Source: CAIWHR01 sp963726775 (GTDB lineage: Bacteria; Pseudomonadota; Gammaproteobacteria; Burkholderiales; Casimicrobiaceae). Taken from it: DNA of 32,547 bases. Where the stretch lies: positions 1-32,547 of the forward strand of contig CAVSDL010000014.1 in assembly GCA_963726775.1 (NCBI GenBank), given 5' to 3'. This document shows, one piece after another, positions 15,358 through 25,893 of the stretch (position 1 is the stretch's first letter; each line of letters begins with the position of its first letter). The position numbers and the translations under genes were made by a program. The notes beneath the pieces were generated by a model that ran no database searches, was not told the DNA's origin, and was given only the letters and a program-made list of their open reading frames with translations.

Positions 15358-18300
15358 GGCGCCACCTTCGCGTTGGCTCTGAGGCGAACAGCGCGTCGAG
15401 CCGCGCGAGCGTCGCCGCCGACGGCCGATGGTGGAACACGCCCGCCGGCGTGCCGTCGGCATTGATCCAATCCGGCCGCACGCCGCGCACGAAGAGGTAG
15501 AGCACGCCGCCGAAGTGCGTGTCGTGGCGGTAGCCGCGGCACGCGGTGCTGGAGGTAGCGATCGACGGCCAGCGAGTAGAGCAGGTATTGCAGGTGGTAG
15601 CTGTGCTCGGTCATCGCCGCCTGCAACTCGGCGGGACCGTAGTCGGACGGCGCGTAGCCCAGGTGGTTCGATTTCCAGTCGAGCACGTAGTAGCGGCCGC
15701 CGTGCTCGAAGACGAGGTCGATGAAGCCCTTCAGGTAGCCTTCGAGGTCGCGGAACGTGAGGCGCGGCACGTCGTAGCCCAGGCTCTTGCAGCGCGGCGT
15801 TGAGCGCGCTGCGCCGACACGCGCGGCGACGGCAGGCTGAATTCGAGCTCGGTGAGGCGCCGGTCGATGGGGATGCGACCCGAGCACGATGCCGTCCGGC
15901 AGCGTCGTGCTCATCACGTTCGCCAGCATCCGCGAGGCCATGCTCGCGAGCAGCGGCGACTGCTCGGCCGCGCGTACGCCCGGAAGGAATTGCGGATGCG
16001 CGTCCAGGCCGCGGGCGATGCCGTCGTTCCAGCCGGCCGGGTCGGTGAAGTCGATGCGCTCGAAGATCGCGTGCAGGCACTCGCCCGCGCTCGGGCCGCG
16101 CGGAAAGCGCAGGATGTCGTCCGGCGCGATCTCCGGCGGCGGCGCGGCGATTCGCTTCGCGACTTCCGCGATTCGCGCATCGTGGTCGCTCGCGCGCGCT
16201 TTCGCTCCTCGCATCGCTGACGAGGCCGCTGAAGCTGCTGAATCGCCAGGCGGGCGCGATCGTCGTCGGCGGCGGCAGCGCGGCGAGCGTCTCCGGCGCG
16301 GGCCCGGCCAGCGCGACCGGCGCGCCGGCTGCGAGAGGCAGCGGGGCGAGAGCGAGCGTGGGGCATCAGGCGCTTCGCCAGATCGATCCATGCCGCCGCA
16401 ATCTCGGCTGGCGTTCTCGTACCGGTCGAACCAGCTTGCCGGCGATTCCTTGCCGCCGGCGACGAGCCAGTTGAGCAGGCTTTTCGTGCTCTCGACCGGG
16501 GAAGAACTCTTGCCGTAGCTGCCGGCGGTAGGTGCCGGCGATCAGGTAGCACCGATAGACCGCGCGCGTCAGCGCCACGTAGATGAGGCGCAGCGACTCC
16601 GCCGACTCCTCGAGCTTGATCTGCGCCTTGATCGTCGGCCACTTCGTCGCCGATCTCGTCGTCGAGCGCGGAAGTCGATCACCGCGGCGCCGTCGGCGTC
16701 GTGATATTCGCGTCCTTCCGGTTTCGGCCCGCCGAACCGGGTGTTGCCGTCCCACAGGAACGGGCAGAACACGATCGGGAATTCGAGGCCCTTCGCCTTG
16801 TGGATGGTGACGATCTGGACGAGGTTGCGATCGGATTCGAGCCGCAGCTGCGCGACTTCGTCGGCGGAGTCCGTCGCGTCGCTGCGTTTGCCAGCCAGCG
16901 CAGCAGCGCGTCCGGCGATTCGTGCGTTGCGGCCGCCTGGTGGATCTGCTCGCCGAGGTGCAGCAGGTTGGTGAGGCGGCGCTCGCCGTCGGGGCGGCGG
17001 AGCATGCGCGCGCTGACCTGTTCGCTCGGACAGGAACCGGCGGTACATGACGCCCACGCCCTGCACGCAGCCAGATGTCGCGGTAGCTCGGCGAAGCGCT
17101 CGAGGTAGCCCATGAGCTCGCGCTTCGTCTGCTCGAGATCTCCGCGATCCCGCGCCGCGTCGCAGCCCATCATTTCGGTCGCCAGCGCGCCGCGCAGCAG
17201 GGTGTCGCGCGATGGCTGGTTGATGGCGATCAGCACGCGCTCGACTTCTTCGGCGTCGGGCGACTGGAAGACGCTGGCCTGCGACAGCTCGACGCTGCCG
17301 ATGTCGAGCGCGGCGAGCTCGCGCTTGAGCGCGCTGCCCTGCGCGTGCGTGCGGACCAGCACCGCGATGTCGCCGGGACGCAGCGCGTCGTTCGCCGATG
17401 ATGATGCGGCCCTTGCCGGCTTCGGTGATCAGGCGCGCGATTTCGGCGGCCGTCGCGCGCACGGCGAGCGATCCGGCGGTCTTCTTGGGCGATGGGCTGC
17501 GCCGTCGGGCGCTTGCGGGAGCATCCACACCTGCAGGTCGGCGCGCTCGAGCGACGTGTCGGTGAACGACTTCCGTTCCTTGTCGCCCATCGCGACCGGG
17601 TGATAGTCGAGGCCCGGCAGCATGAACGCGTCCTGCGTCGCGGTGAAGAGCCCGTTGAGCGCCTCGATCAAGCCCTCGCGTCGAGCGCTGGTTGTCGGCG
17701 AGCGTGTACTCGGCCGAGGCGGCTTCGGCGCGCGCGCAGGTACGCGTGCAGGTCGGCGTTGCGGAAGCTGTAGATCGCCTGCTTGGGATCGCCGACGAAG
17801 AATGCCGGCGCGTTGCCCTTGCCGTAGATGCGCTCGAAGATCGCGAACTGCAGCGGATCGGTGTCCTGGAATTCGTCGATCAGCGCGACCGGGAATTTCT
17901 CGCGCAGCGACCCGGCCAGCTCGGGATGGTCGCCGCTTTCGAGCGCGGCGTAGAGGTTGTAGAGCATGTCGTCGAACGCGATCACGCGCCGCTCGCGCTT
18001 GCGCTGGCGCAGGTCGGGGCCGACGGTGTCGATCAGGTCGCGGATCAGGCGCAGGCGGGCGAGTTCGAGTTCTCCGGCGACAGCCTGGCGTGCGGCGAGA
18101 AGAGTCATCGGCCAGCGTCGAAGAATGCGTGCGCCGGCGGCGTCTGGCCCTTGTTCGTGCACGCCTCCAGCGCGGCGCTCGACAAGAGAGCGAGCTTGTT
18201 CTTCGCGGGCAACGGCGAGCGATGCCATCGTTGAACCAGGCGTCCCATTCGCCGGCTGCGCGGTCGACGCTCGTTTCCTTGTACGAGTTGGCATTGAGCG

Positions 18301-19064
18301 CCGGCAGCGAGCCCTTGACGGTGGCGACGATCTCGTCGCGCTGCGTGGCCCAGATCTTTCTTGCCGCCTCGTAGGCTGCGGTCACCGCCGATGTGTCGAT
18401 CGCCGCAGCGCTATCGAGGCCCGCCGGCCAAAGGCATCTGGCCAGCGGCTTGGCAAGACTGCGCGCGAGCAGCCTGGCGTATTTCTCGGGCGTATCTCCT
18501 TTTTCCAGCAGGTAGCCCGCGAGTTCCGGCGGACAGCCGTCGTCGGCGACGCGGCGGCGCCAGAAATCGTGGACGGCCTCCATTGCCATCGCGCTGTCAT
18601 CGGTCACGAGCTCGAGCGTGAAAGGGCAGGCCGGCGCTGAACGAGGCGTCGGCGAGGGCGCGCTGGCAAAAGCCGTGGATCGTGAAGATCGCGGCTTCGT
18701 CGAAGTACTGGAGCGCGGCGTCGAGTTGTCGGGCCATTTGCGCGCGAGCGACGCCCGTGCGTGATTCGACCGCCGCCGCGAGCTTCCCGACGAACGGGTC
18801 GCCGGGCGAACCGCCGGGGCGACCGTCGCGCAGCCAGGCGAGCGTTTCGACGATCCGCGCACGGATGCGCTCGCGCAGCTCCGCGGTGGCCGCGTTGGTG
18901 AACGTCACGACGAGGATCTTCTGCACGTCGAGCCCGCGCTCCAGCAGCAGCCGCAGGTACAGCCCGCAGATGTTCCAGGTCTTGCCGGTGCCGGCCGACG
19001 CCTCGATCAGGTTGATGCCGTCGAGATCGCAGTTGAAGACGTCGAATTCCAGGAGTGTTTTCAA
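15354..19064 (-). pseudogene. recB: recB, exonuclease V beta subunit, interrupted by many frame changes
   Basis: RecB is the 3'-5' helicase and nuclease of RecBCD. Landmarks appear in order in three frames: Walker A EASAGTGKTW (about 18980-19010), VTFTNAATAELRERI, IHGFCQRAL, FDDMLYNLY, LIDEFQDTDPLQF, VGDPKQAIYSFR, HKAKGLEFPIVF, LIYVALTRA, then the C-terminal nuclease with GECLHAIFERIDF, GFIDLVFEHGGRYYVLDWKSN (Asp and DWK active-site residues, about 15650-15735). At least 15 frame changes are needed, for example near 18625, 18228, 18118, 17738, 17678, 17495 and 17392. Several sit in short GC-alternating runs or involve one base in a 2-3 base homopolymer. TTG start at 19062-19064 overlaps the recC stop (TTGA). 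Sequencing error or decay are both possible. Confidence 0.85.
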
Positions 19065-22000
19065 TCGCGCGGCTCATCTTCAATGTTGTGGAGCAGCGGC
19101 GCGAACACCGTCGTTGCGCAGGCGATGAATTCGTCGTCGAGCGGCTCGTCCACACCGCGCAGCGCCAGACCGTAGGCCGGGTCGCGGTCTTCGCCATAGA
19201 GGTGGAACGGCGTGCTCTGCCACGTGGCGACGGCCCTGGACAGCTTCTTGCCTCCGCTCATGTAATTCCACGCGGACTTCGGGAAGAAGTGGAGCGGACG
19301 GTGCAGTCCGTCGCGGTAGAGTGCGAGCAGCGCCGCGAGCTGCGCGTGCGCGTCTCCGACCGCCGGCAGAACGTAGCGGCCGTCGCGCGAGTGCCACGTC
19401 GTGCGCGGCGTGACCCCGGACGGCGCCATCGCATTCAGGAACAGGTGTTCGATCCAGCCGTTCAGATAGTCGTAGGCGCGCACATCGTCGTAGCGGTAGC
19501 GGATCCGCCCGTGCTTGCGCAGGTCGCCGAAGCCGCCGGTGAGGCGCCACGCGTCGCCGTCGATCGCGAATTCGAGTGTCGCGCTGACCGGATCGAGGCG
19601 TGGTTCTTCGAGCACCGGCGCGAGCACGCGCGCGAACGCGCCGAGCCGGTGCAGCTCCTGCTCCAGTTCGATATCGCCGAGCCGCCCGATCGGAAACTCG
19701 ATTCCGGCGCGCGCAAGTTCGCGAAGGTCGGCGACCGCTTCGCCAGCGAGCAGGCGAGGCAGCATGCGCCCGGCTAGAGCCCGGCGTGCCGGCACGTCGG
19801 GACGGAAAGGCTCGTCGTCCTGCAATTCCTCGTCGCCTTCCGGGAGCACGATGCCGAGGCGCTTCTCGAGGAGGTAGCGGCACGGATTGCGGAAGAATCG
19901 GGCGAGGTTGTCCAGCGTGACTTCGCGAAATTCCGGACCGGCCTTGGCCAGCGGAAGCCGGAAGAATTTCTCCTGCGGCTCCCACGCCTCGTCTTCATCG
20001 TCGGCTTCGTCGCCGGCGGCGGGTTCTTCTGCGATTGCAGTCGTGGCGATGGGTTTGGGCGCGGGCGGCGCCGCCGGCGTGGCCAGCCGCTGTTTCAGCG
20101 CTTCGCAATATTCGTCGTTGAAGCTTCGGCGGCGAGGATCGGCGGTCGGCACGAAGTATTCCAGCGAGAAGGGTTGCAGCGGATGTTCGACGACGAGTCG
20201 CTGCCGCGCGGTTTCGCGCGATTCCGGCGAGAACTGCCCCGGGTCGATGGCCGCGGCAGCGTAGTCGAGGATCTCCGCGACGAGGACCGATGGCGGGATC
20301 GGCGAGTTGTCGCGCACGCTTCGACCCGTGTAGCTCAAATACAGGCCCTCGCGCGCGGCTAGGACCAGATCGAGAAAAACATTGCGCTCGTCGGTCCGGC
20401 GCTGGCGATCGCCGCGGCGCGGGTCGTGCGCCATCAGGTCAAATTCGCTGAGGCGTTGCGTCGAGGGGAAGGCGCCATCGTTCAATCCGAGCGCGCAGAC
20501 GAATCGGTACGGCAGATGACGCAGGCTGGTCGTCGATGCGAACGCGACCGCGCCGCCGGGGATTCCGCCGCGCGTCGCGTCGTCGAGCAGCTCCTGCAGC
20601 GCGGCGCGGACGACGCCCACGTTCAGGGGTCGGGTCATCCCGCCGTGCGCCATGTTGGCGTGGAGCTCGCGAATGCCGGCGGCGGTTTCGCGTTCGTCGT
20701 CGATCTCGTCGCCCGAGGGCGCGACGAAGTTGTCGATCACGCCGAGCAGCGTCTGCCGCCATTCGGCCGGCGTCTTCTCCCGGCAGAGCTCGTCGTGCAA
20801 GCGCTCGAGCCGGCGGACGAATTCGTGGAAGCTGCCCAGCGCCAGCGCGTCGGAACCTTCCGGGTTGCCGGCGGGGAGGCGCCCGTTCATCGGTACGGCC
20901 ACCGATGCGGGCAGCGCATAGCCGAGGAACAGGCGATCGAATCCGTCACTGAAGCTGTGGCGGCTGACCGATGGCAGCCCGAATTCCTTGCGATGCGCGG
21001 CATCGATCCCCCAGCGAATACCCGAATCGCGGATCCACGCATGGAGGGCCTCGCGTTCGACGTCGCCGATTCCGAACCGGCGCGCGATGATGGGCTGCTG
21101 GAGCAGCTCGTACACGGCGCTCGCCTGGAAACGCGATGTGGCGACGGCGAGCACCGCGAGCAGCGCGTGGGCGCACGGGTTGCGCACGCTCGCGCGCCGG
21201 CCGGTGATCGTGTAGGGAATCGCGCGGGCCTCCGGGGCGTTGCCGAAGACGGCGTCGACCAGGGGCGCGGCCTCCTCCAGGTCCGGCATCACGACCAGGA
21301 TATCGGACGGCCGCGGCGGGTGCGGGCCGGCGAAGAGCGCCAGGAGCTGGTCCTGCAGCACCTCGAGCTCGCGCGTCAGCGAGTGGCAGACATGGACTTC
21401 GATGCTGCGATCGCCGGCGGCATGCGCCACGCTGCCGGGCGCGAGGTCGGTCATGTCGAGAATCGCATTCTGCAGGCGCGCGAGGAGCGAACCGCCTTCA
21501 CTTGGCGCGAAGTCGGCGTCGTCGACCACCGCGATGCTGTCATCATCGAGCAGCAGGTCGATATGGGCTTGCGTCTGTTTGCCCCACGAGGCCAGCAGCC
21601 GGTTCCCTACTTCGTGATGGACGTCATCGTTTTTCGCGGCAAGGTAGGAGAGGCGGCGCGGATCGACGATCTCGAGCCAGTACTCGCGGCACGGATTCGG
21701 TACATACAGCGTGAGATCGATCCACTGCGCCAGCCGCTGCAGGATGTCGAGGTAAAGCGGCGGTGTGGTCGGCAGGCAGAAGACATGCGCCGCGGCCGGC
21801 AGTCCCGCGCGCGCCGGGGCATCGGGCCCCAATGCCGTCATCGCCTCGAAGAAGGCGATCGACGGATGGCGGCTGTCGGTCCCGAGATCGCGGGCAATGC
21901 GCCGCCACAATGCGCTTTGCCAGCGCTCGTCCGGCAATCGTGCGGCGTCCAGGTCCTTGATGCGGGCGGGTTTGCCGACGAGCCACGCTGCCAGCCAATC

Positions 22001-22423
22001 GGGCCGATACGTCAGGTATTGCTCGAGCAGCGCCGCGGTGCGCGCGGCCAGTTCGTAGCGCATGACCTCATCCGCGTTGCGCAGATAGGCGAAGAGGGGC
22101 AGATGCTCGGCGACGAACGCCTGCTCCTCGAGTATCGCGAGGACTCGCCAGGTGAGCACCGGCGTGATGAAGGGCGACACCTCCCCAACCTGCGGCACGA
22201 CGTGCCCGATCTGCCGCCACAGCCACTGAGCGAGGAAGGAAAACTGCACGTTCGAGCAGACCCCGAAACGGTCTGCCGCCGCGAGCTCGATCCGGCGCCG
22301 GACCGCGGCGCTGTGCACGATGATCTCCTCGCGCACGAACGGCGATTCCGGCGGCGTAGCCAACGCGTCGAGGAGCGCATCGAGCAGGCATTCGAAGCGG
22401 TTGGAGAACTTGATCTGCAGCAT
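19061..22423 (-). CDS. recC: RecC, exonuclease V gamma subunit
   Basis: A full-length, uninterrupted 1120-aa RecC (the E. coli protein is of nearly the same size). It is the Chi-recognition and scaffold subunit of RecBCD. The N-terminus LQIKFSNRFECLLDAL, the helicase-like VQFSFLAQWLW, DILVVMPDLEEAAPLVDAVFG, the RFGIGDVERE segment, VAFASTTSLRHLPYRFVCALGLNDGAFP and the long C-terminal PD-(D/E)XK-like domain match the family order. The ATG at 22421-22423 gives the family start. It is the first gene of recC-recB-recD, and its stop overlaps the recB TTG. Its intact frame contrasts sharply with the two downstream genes. Confidence 0.93.
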   Translation of the reverse strand: MLQIKFSNRFECLLDALLDALATPPESPFVREEIIVHSAAVRRRIELAAADRFGVCSNVQFSFLAQWLWRQIGHVVPQVGEVSPFITPVLTWRVLAILEEQAFVAEHLPLFAYLRNADEVMRYELAARTAALLEQYLTYRPDWLAAWLVGKPARIKDLDAARLPDERWQSALWRRIARDLGTDSRHPSIAFFEAMTALGPDAPARAGLPAAAHVFCLPTTPPLYLDILQRLAQWIDLTLYVPNPCREYWLEIVDPRRLSYLAAKNDDVHHEVGNRLLASWGKQTQAHIDLLLDDDSIAVVDDADFAPSEGGSLLARLQNAILDMTDLAPGSVAHAAGDRSIEVHVCHSLTRELEVLQDQLLALFAGPHPPRPSDILVVMPDLEEAAPLVDAVFGNAPEARAIPYTITGRRASVRNPCAHALLAVLAVATSRFQASAVYELLQQPIIARRFGIGDVEREALHAWIRDSGIRWGIDAAHRKEFGLPSVSRHSFSDGFDRLFLGYALPASVAVPMNGRLPAGNPEGSDALALGSFHEFVRRLERLHDELCREKTPAEWRQTLLGVIDNFVAPSGDEIDDERETAAGIRELHANMAHGGMTRPLNVGVVRAALQELLDDATRGGIPGGAVAFASTTSLRHLPYRFVCALGLNDGAFPSTQRLSEFDLMAHDPRRGDRQRRTDERNVFLDLVLAAREGLYLSYTGRSVRDNSPIPPSVLVAEILDYAAAAIDPGQFSPESRETARQRLVVEHPLQPFSLEYFVPTADPRRRSFNDEYCEALKQRLATPAAPPAPKPIATTAIAEEPAAGDEADDEDEAWEPQEKFFRLPLAKAGPEFREVTLDNLARFFRNPCRYLLEKRLGIVLPEGDEELQDDEPFRPDVPARRALAGRMLPRLLAGEAVADLRELARAGIEFPIGRLGDIELEQELHRLGAFARVLAPVLEEPRLDPVSATLEFAIDGDAWRLTGGFGDLRKHGRIRYRYDDVRAYDYLNGWIEHLFLNAMAPSGVTPRTTWHSRDGRYVLPAVGDAHAQLAALLALYRDGLHRPLHFFPKSAWNYMSGGKKLSRAVATWQSTPFHLYGEDRDPAYGLALRGVDEPLDDEFIACATTVFAPLLHNIEDEPRD

Positions 22424-22857
22424 GCGCGCTGTATCGTCCGGCCGGTCGGATGGGTCTATAGCATAGATGCCGACGGCTGCCGTTGACGGCGGCCCGCATC
22501 CCGCCCGGGTGGCTTGGGACCGCGCGAATGGGCCGTCGCCGCGTGGGTCGCAACGGGATCCGGGAAGAAGGCCGTCGATCGGGATTCCATGATTCCCGAT
22601 CCTACGAGGCCTGATGGCTCACAAGGTGAGCTTGGCCGGTCGCCCGGCTTGGCCCTGTATTTCCGCCGCGGATGCCACGGCCGTTCGGGACGTTCCGCCA
22701 AAATTTGACACTGGGGCAAGTACTGGGACGTTGCCGAAAAGGAGTTCAACCGGACGGGCTACGCGTGCGGCTTCGAATTCATCGCTCGCCGGTACTGCGG
22801 GTGGTGGAGGCGCGGCACGTGAGATGACGCCGCGGCATGACACCGCGCGCTCGCGGG
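22424..22857. other. Divergent-side intergenic region upstream of recC
   Basis: No gene recognised. It should hold the recC promoter. The only clear structure is an inverted repeat at 22577-22601. Confidence 0.4.
22577..22601. repeat. Perfect 8-bp inverted repeat upstream of recC
   Basis: GATCGGGA and TCCCGATC are separated by 9 bases (TTCCATGAT), about 155 bases upstream of the recC start. This may be a regulator-binding site or a hairpin; no T-run follows. Confidence 0.4.
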
Positions 22858-23418
22858 CTAGAAATGAAGATCCGTATGCGAAAACGGTTGCAGATCGGCG
22901 CCGGGTTGCGCCGTAACCTTATGCCGCAACCACGCGAACAGGCCCTTGGGCTCCTCCGAGACGTAGTCCGAGGTGTCGCGGGACTGAACGTCCTTCAGAA
23001 GCAATTCGAGCGCCGCGGCCCGTTGGTATCGCCTGCTTGACGTAGGCAATTGACGGTATCGGTCGCGCTTGACGTAGCAGGGGTCCTGCTGGATCCCCGC
23101 GATGAGTTCGCGTTTATGGTCCGCGCTGAACTCGCACTCGGTTACCAGCAACATCCACGTCATCACCTCGTGCGCCGCTGCAGTAAACAGGCCCGTCGGC
23201 TGCTCATGGCGCAACTTGCGCAGGTCCGCGAGCAATATTCGACGATGGTTGCGCACCCGTGACTGTGTGGCTCCCTCGGTCCAGGCGGCACGGGGCTGCA
23301 ATGGATCGATGGCCGCGAGTTTGCTCAACTCGAAGAGCGCATCCTCCGCATTCTCCGTGCGCAGGATTTCGGACTCCCACGGGAAGGTTTCGCCTGCACG
23401 TGCTGTCGGGTTCGTCAT
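22858..23418 (-). CDS. Hypothetical protein, 186 aa, no recognised family
   Basis: A soluble-looking protein without signal peptide or membrane segment. It is rich in charged residues, with predicted helices around ENAEDALFELSKLAAI, RRILLADLRKLRHEQ, AAHEVMTWMLLVTECEF and RAAALELLLKDVQ. The ATG at 23416-23418 was chosen over an in-frame upstream ATG because AGGAG stands directly before it. The gene stands alone, facing recC in the same direction but separated by more than 400 bases. It has two cysteines and no obvious catalytic motif. Function unknown. Confidence 0.6.
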   Translation of the reverse strand: MTNPTARAGETFPWESEILRTENAEDALFELSKLAAIDPLQPRAAWTEGATQSRVRNHRRILLADLRKLRHEQPTGLFTAAAHEVMTWMLLVTECEFSADHKRELIAGIQQDPCYVKRDRYRQLPTSSRRYQRAAALELLLKDVQSRDTSDYVSEEPKGLFAWLRHKVTAQPGADLQPFSHTDLHF

Positions 23419-24025
23419 GTCGCTCCTGCCTCCTTGCATACCGGGTCGCAAAGCGGCATCCGGCGCGACGACAGAGGACAAGCATACGCCGGGCCGGTGA
23501 TTTTGACGCTCGGCAGGAAAAAAAGCCAGTTGCGTCGATCGCTTCGTTTGCGGGTTCCACGGCGCCTGCCGCGGGAGACATCAAGTGTTCCCCACGCCAA
23601 CGTGGCAATCGTGGGGCGGCGGCAGGATCGTAATGAGAACTGATCTCGAATGCCACCTGCGTGAGCTCACTCGCCATGGAGACTGCATCAACGTGAACTC
23701 GGGTGACAGCCGCTCTGCGCTTCCATGTGCTCGCCCAAGGCAGCGATCTGCGCGTGTTGGAGGTGTGACCCTGATTGGGACTCGTAAGTTCCGCCTTTCG
23801 CGCCACCGTGGTTTCGCCGTGGTCCGCAGCAGGGTGTCGGCAACGCTAGCCGCGTCGATGGATCTCGGCGGCGGATATCGATGCACGATTCGGCGGTGGA
23901 GCGCGAGGGGCGACCACGAACCCGCTTGCGAGCAACGGTTCGGTCCGGCATGCTGTCGCGGCGACCCGCATGGCGTGGCCACCGCAGGCCGCTTGGACAA
24001 ACATCCATGGAAAGGCAGGATCAAC
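23419..24025. other. Long intergenic stretch without recognised gene
   Basis: Six hundred bases between two divergently oriented genes. Open frames exist on both strands, but none resembles a protein family or has a good ribosome-binding site. A perfect 10-bp palindrome GTGAGCTCAC lies at 23661-23670 and could be an operator. Confidence 0.4.
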
Positions 24026-24421
24026 ATGAATCGTGATGTCGGTGCCCTCGCCGGACGCATCCTCCTCGCCCTCATCTTCTTCATGTCGGGCTTCGGCAAG
24101 CTGACCGGTTTCGCGGGAACGGCCGGGTACATCGCCAGCACGGGCCTTCCGTTTTCCGAGCTCCTGACCGTCGGCGCAATCGTGCTCGAGCTCGGCGGCG
24201 GACTGGCGCTCATCGTCGGCTGGAAGACCCGCTGGGCGGCGCTCGCACTGGTAGTGTTCACGGTTCCGGCGACACTGCTGTTCCATAATTTCTGGGCGGT
24301 GCCCGCCGACCAGGCGATGAACCAGAATATTCACTTCATGAAGAACCTTTCGATCATCGGCGGGTTGCTGGTGGTGTGGGCGTTCGGCGCGGGCCGGTTG
24401 AGCATCGATCGCGGGTCCTGA
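24026..24421 (+). CDS. DoxX-family inner-membrane protein
   Basis: A 131-aa protein with four hydrophobic helices: GRILLALIFFMSGFGKLTGF, LTVGAIVLELGGGLALIVGW, AALALVVFTVPATLLFHNFW and NLSIIGGLLVVWAFGAGRL. The N-terminal GRxLLAxIFFxSGxGK segment is the DoxX signature. These proteins are linked to redox and oxidative-stress functions, but individual roles are usually unknown. The ATG at 24026 is preceded by AGGCAGGA. An in-frame extension to 23585 is open, but its sequence is not family-like. Confidence 0.88.
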   Translation: MNRDVGALAGRILLALIFFMSGFGKLTGFAGTAGYIASTGLPFSELLTVGAIVLELGGGLALIVGWKTRWAALALVVFTVPATLLFHNFWAVPADQAMNQNIHFMKNLSIIGGLLVVWAFGAGRLSIDRGS

Positions 24422-24456
24422 CCCTTCGGAAGGGATCGCCGTTCGGCAGTCCCCGT

Positions 24457-25452
24457 TCAGGAATCGGCAACCTTGCCGAAATAGGACGGTTCGCTGAACA
24501 ACGACGCGATGACGACTCGTTTGATCTCCGGCTTGTCGGGAACCAGGTAGAGAATGGGCGTAATCAGTTCCTCGAATATTCCTCTAAGGCTGCGCGCGCC
24601 GGTCTTGTACTCGATCGCGAGTTCAGAGATCTGCTCGAAGACCTTGGGGTCCACGCTCAACTCGACACCTTCGGTCTCGAAGATTTCCCGGAACTGCTTG
24701 TAGATGGAATTTCTCGGTTCCGTCATTATCCGAACCAGCATCGCCCTGCTGAGCTCCTGGAAACGGGCAATGATGGGGAGCCGGCCGGTAAATTCAGGGA
24801 TCAATCCGAACGTGAAGAGATCGGTCGGCTTTACGCGCGTGTTCAGTCTGTCCAGTATTTTCTGGTTGTCTCCCTTCGAAGTCGAGATGAATCCGTAGCT
24901 GCCGGACTGCGACATGATCTCGTCCAGGCCGACGAAAGCCCCGCCGCAGATGAAAAGGATGTTGGTCGTATCGATGTAGTGCGCATTGCCGAGTTTGACC
25001 GGCGAGCCTTCCATGATTTTCAGAAGACCGTGCTGCACGCTTTCGCCCGAAATGCTGCGCGCTTGACCGCCGGTCGTTCTGAGTTTGTCGATTTCGTCGA
25101 TGAAAACAATTCCATTTCTTGCTCTGTCGACGTCGCCGTCCGCCTTGTCGACAAGGCGCTGCAGAATCGCCTCGATTTCTTCGTTGACGTATCGGGATTG
25201 TGCCAGTGCCGTGGCTTCCGCCGTCGCGAAAGGGACGCCCAGAAATCGCGAGAGCGTTTCGCAGAGCAGCGTCTTGCCGGTTCCGGAAGGCCCGATGAGA
25301 AGAACGTTGCTCTTGACAATGGGAGTCCCGTCCCGCGTCGCCTTCGCTACCTTTCGGAAATGCGAATACACGGCCACGGCCACGGTCTTCTTGGCGTCAT
25401 CCTGACCGATTACATACTGGTCGAGATGCTGCACGATGGAACTTGGTGTCAT
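24457..25452 (-). CDS. Divergent ClpX-like AAA+ ATPase lacking the zinc-binding domain
   Basis: A 331-aa AAA+ protein clearly related to ClpX, the unfoldase partner of ClpP, but about 90 residues shorter because the N-terminal C4 zinc domain is absent. It starts directly at the AAA+ region (LDQYVIGQDDAKKTVAVAVYSHF). Walker A GPSGTGKT (54-61), Walker B IVFIDEID (115-122) and the arginine-finger segment EFTGRLPIIA (220-229) are intact. The pore loop GYVG of ClpX is RYVN (87-90), the RKH loop is shortened, and the ClpP-binding IGF is YGF (186-188). It is thus more likely a specialised paralogue than the housekeeping ClpX; no clpP or lon is next to it. The ATG at 25450-25452 was chosen; an in-frame TTG lies 15 bases upstream. 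Confidence 0.88.
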   Translation of the reverse strand: MTPSSIVQHLDQYVIGQDDAKKTVAVAVYSHFRKVAKATRDGTPIVKSNVLLIGPSGTGKTLLCETLSRFLGVPFATAEATALAQSRYVNEEIEAILQRLVDKADGDVDRARNGIVFIDEIDKLRTTGGQARSISGESVQHGLLKIMEGSPVKLGNAHYIDTTNILFICGGAFVGLDEIMSQSGSYGFISTSKGDNQKILDRLNTRVKPTDLFTFGLIPEFTGRLPIIARFQELSRAMLVRIMTEPRNSIYKQFREIFETEGVELSVDPKVFEQISELAIEYKTGARSLRGIFEELITPILYLVPDKPEIKRVVIASLFSEPSYFGKVADS

Positions 25453-25893
25453 GGTCCTGTCAGGCAAGGTTGCGTCCCCGTTGTCATGGTTGCACGCGAT
25501 GCCGCGGCGATCCCCGGACGGGAGCTCAGCGTCGATCCGCGATTGACAAGTGTCTCATTGGCGCGCGATTGGGTGCAAAACGTCGCAATCCGCTGCGCTC
25601 CGCCGATTTGGCGTCCGGTTTAGTGCAATGTGGCACCGGTCTCTGCACATCGGGCCCCTCGGGCAAATGCCCCGGCCATCGCGGGATCGCGCCATGCTCG
25701 AAGCATAAGTTGCCCGACGCCCGAGCATGCGCCAGCGCAGGCGCGGTCAGCGCACTCGCTGGCACACTCAGCTCGACGCCGATGTACCATCCGCCATGTT
25801 CTCGCGAACGACGGCACCTGGCGTGATGCTCGAGGACGCCAACGTGATCGTCCGCATTCTGCTGCATCTTCGAATCGCATGCCCGGAGCCCCT
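25453..25893. other. Intergenic region between divergent genes, no recognised gene
   Basis: No coding sequence with family resemblance was found on either strand. The region should contain the promoters of the ClpX-like gene (leftward) and the aldehyde dehydrogenase gene (rightward). Confidence 0.4.

Noticed and set aside
20426..22486. 686-codon plus-strand open frame
   Set aside because: Antisense shadow of the intact recC gene.
23585..24025. N-terminal extension of the DoxX-like protein
   Set aside because: The in-frame 147 residues are not family-like, and the ATG at 24026 has a suitable ribosome-binding site.
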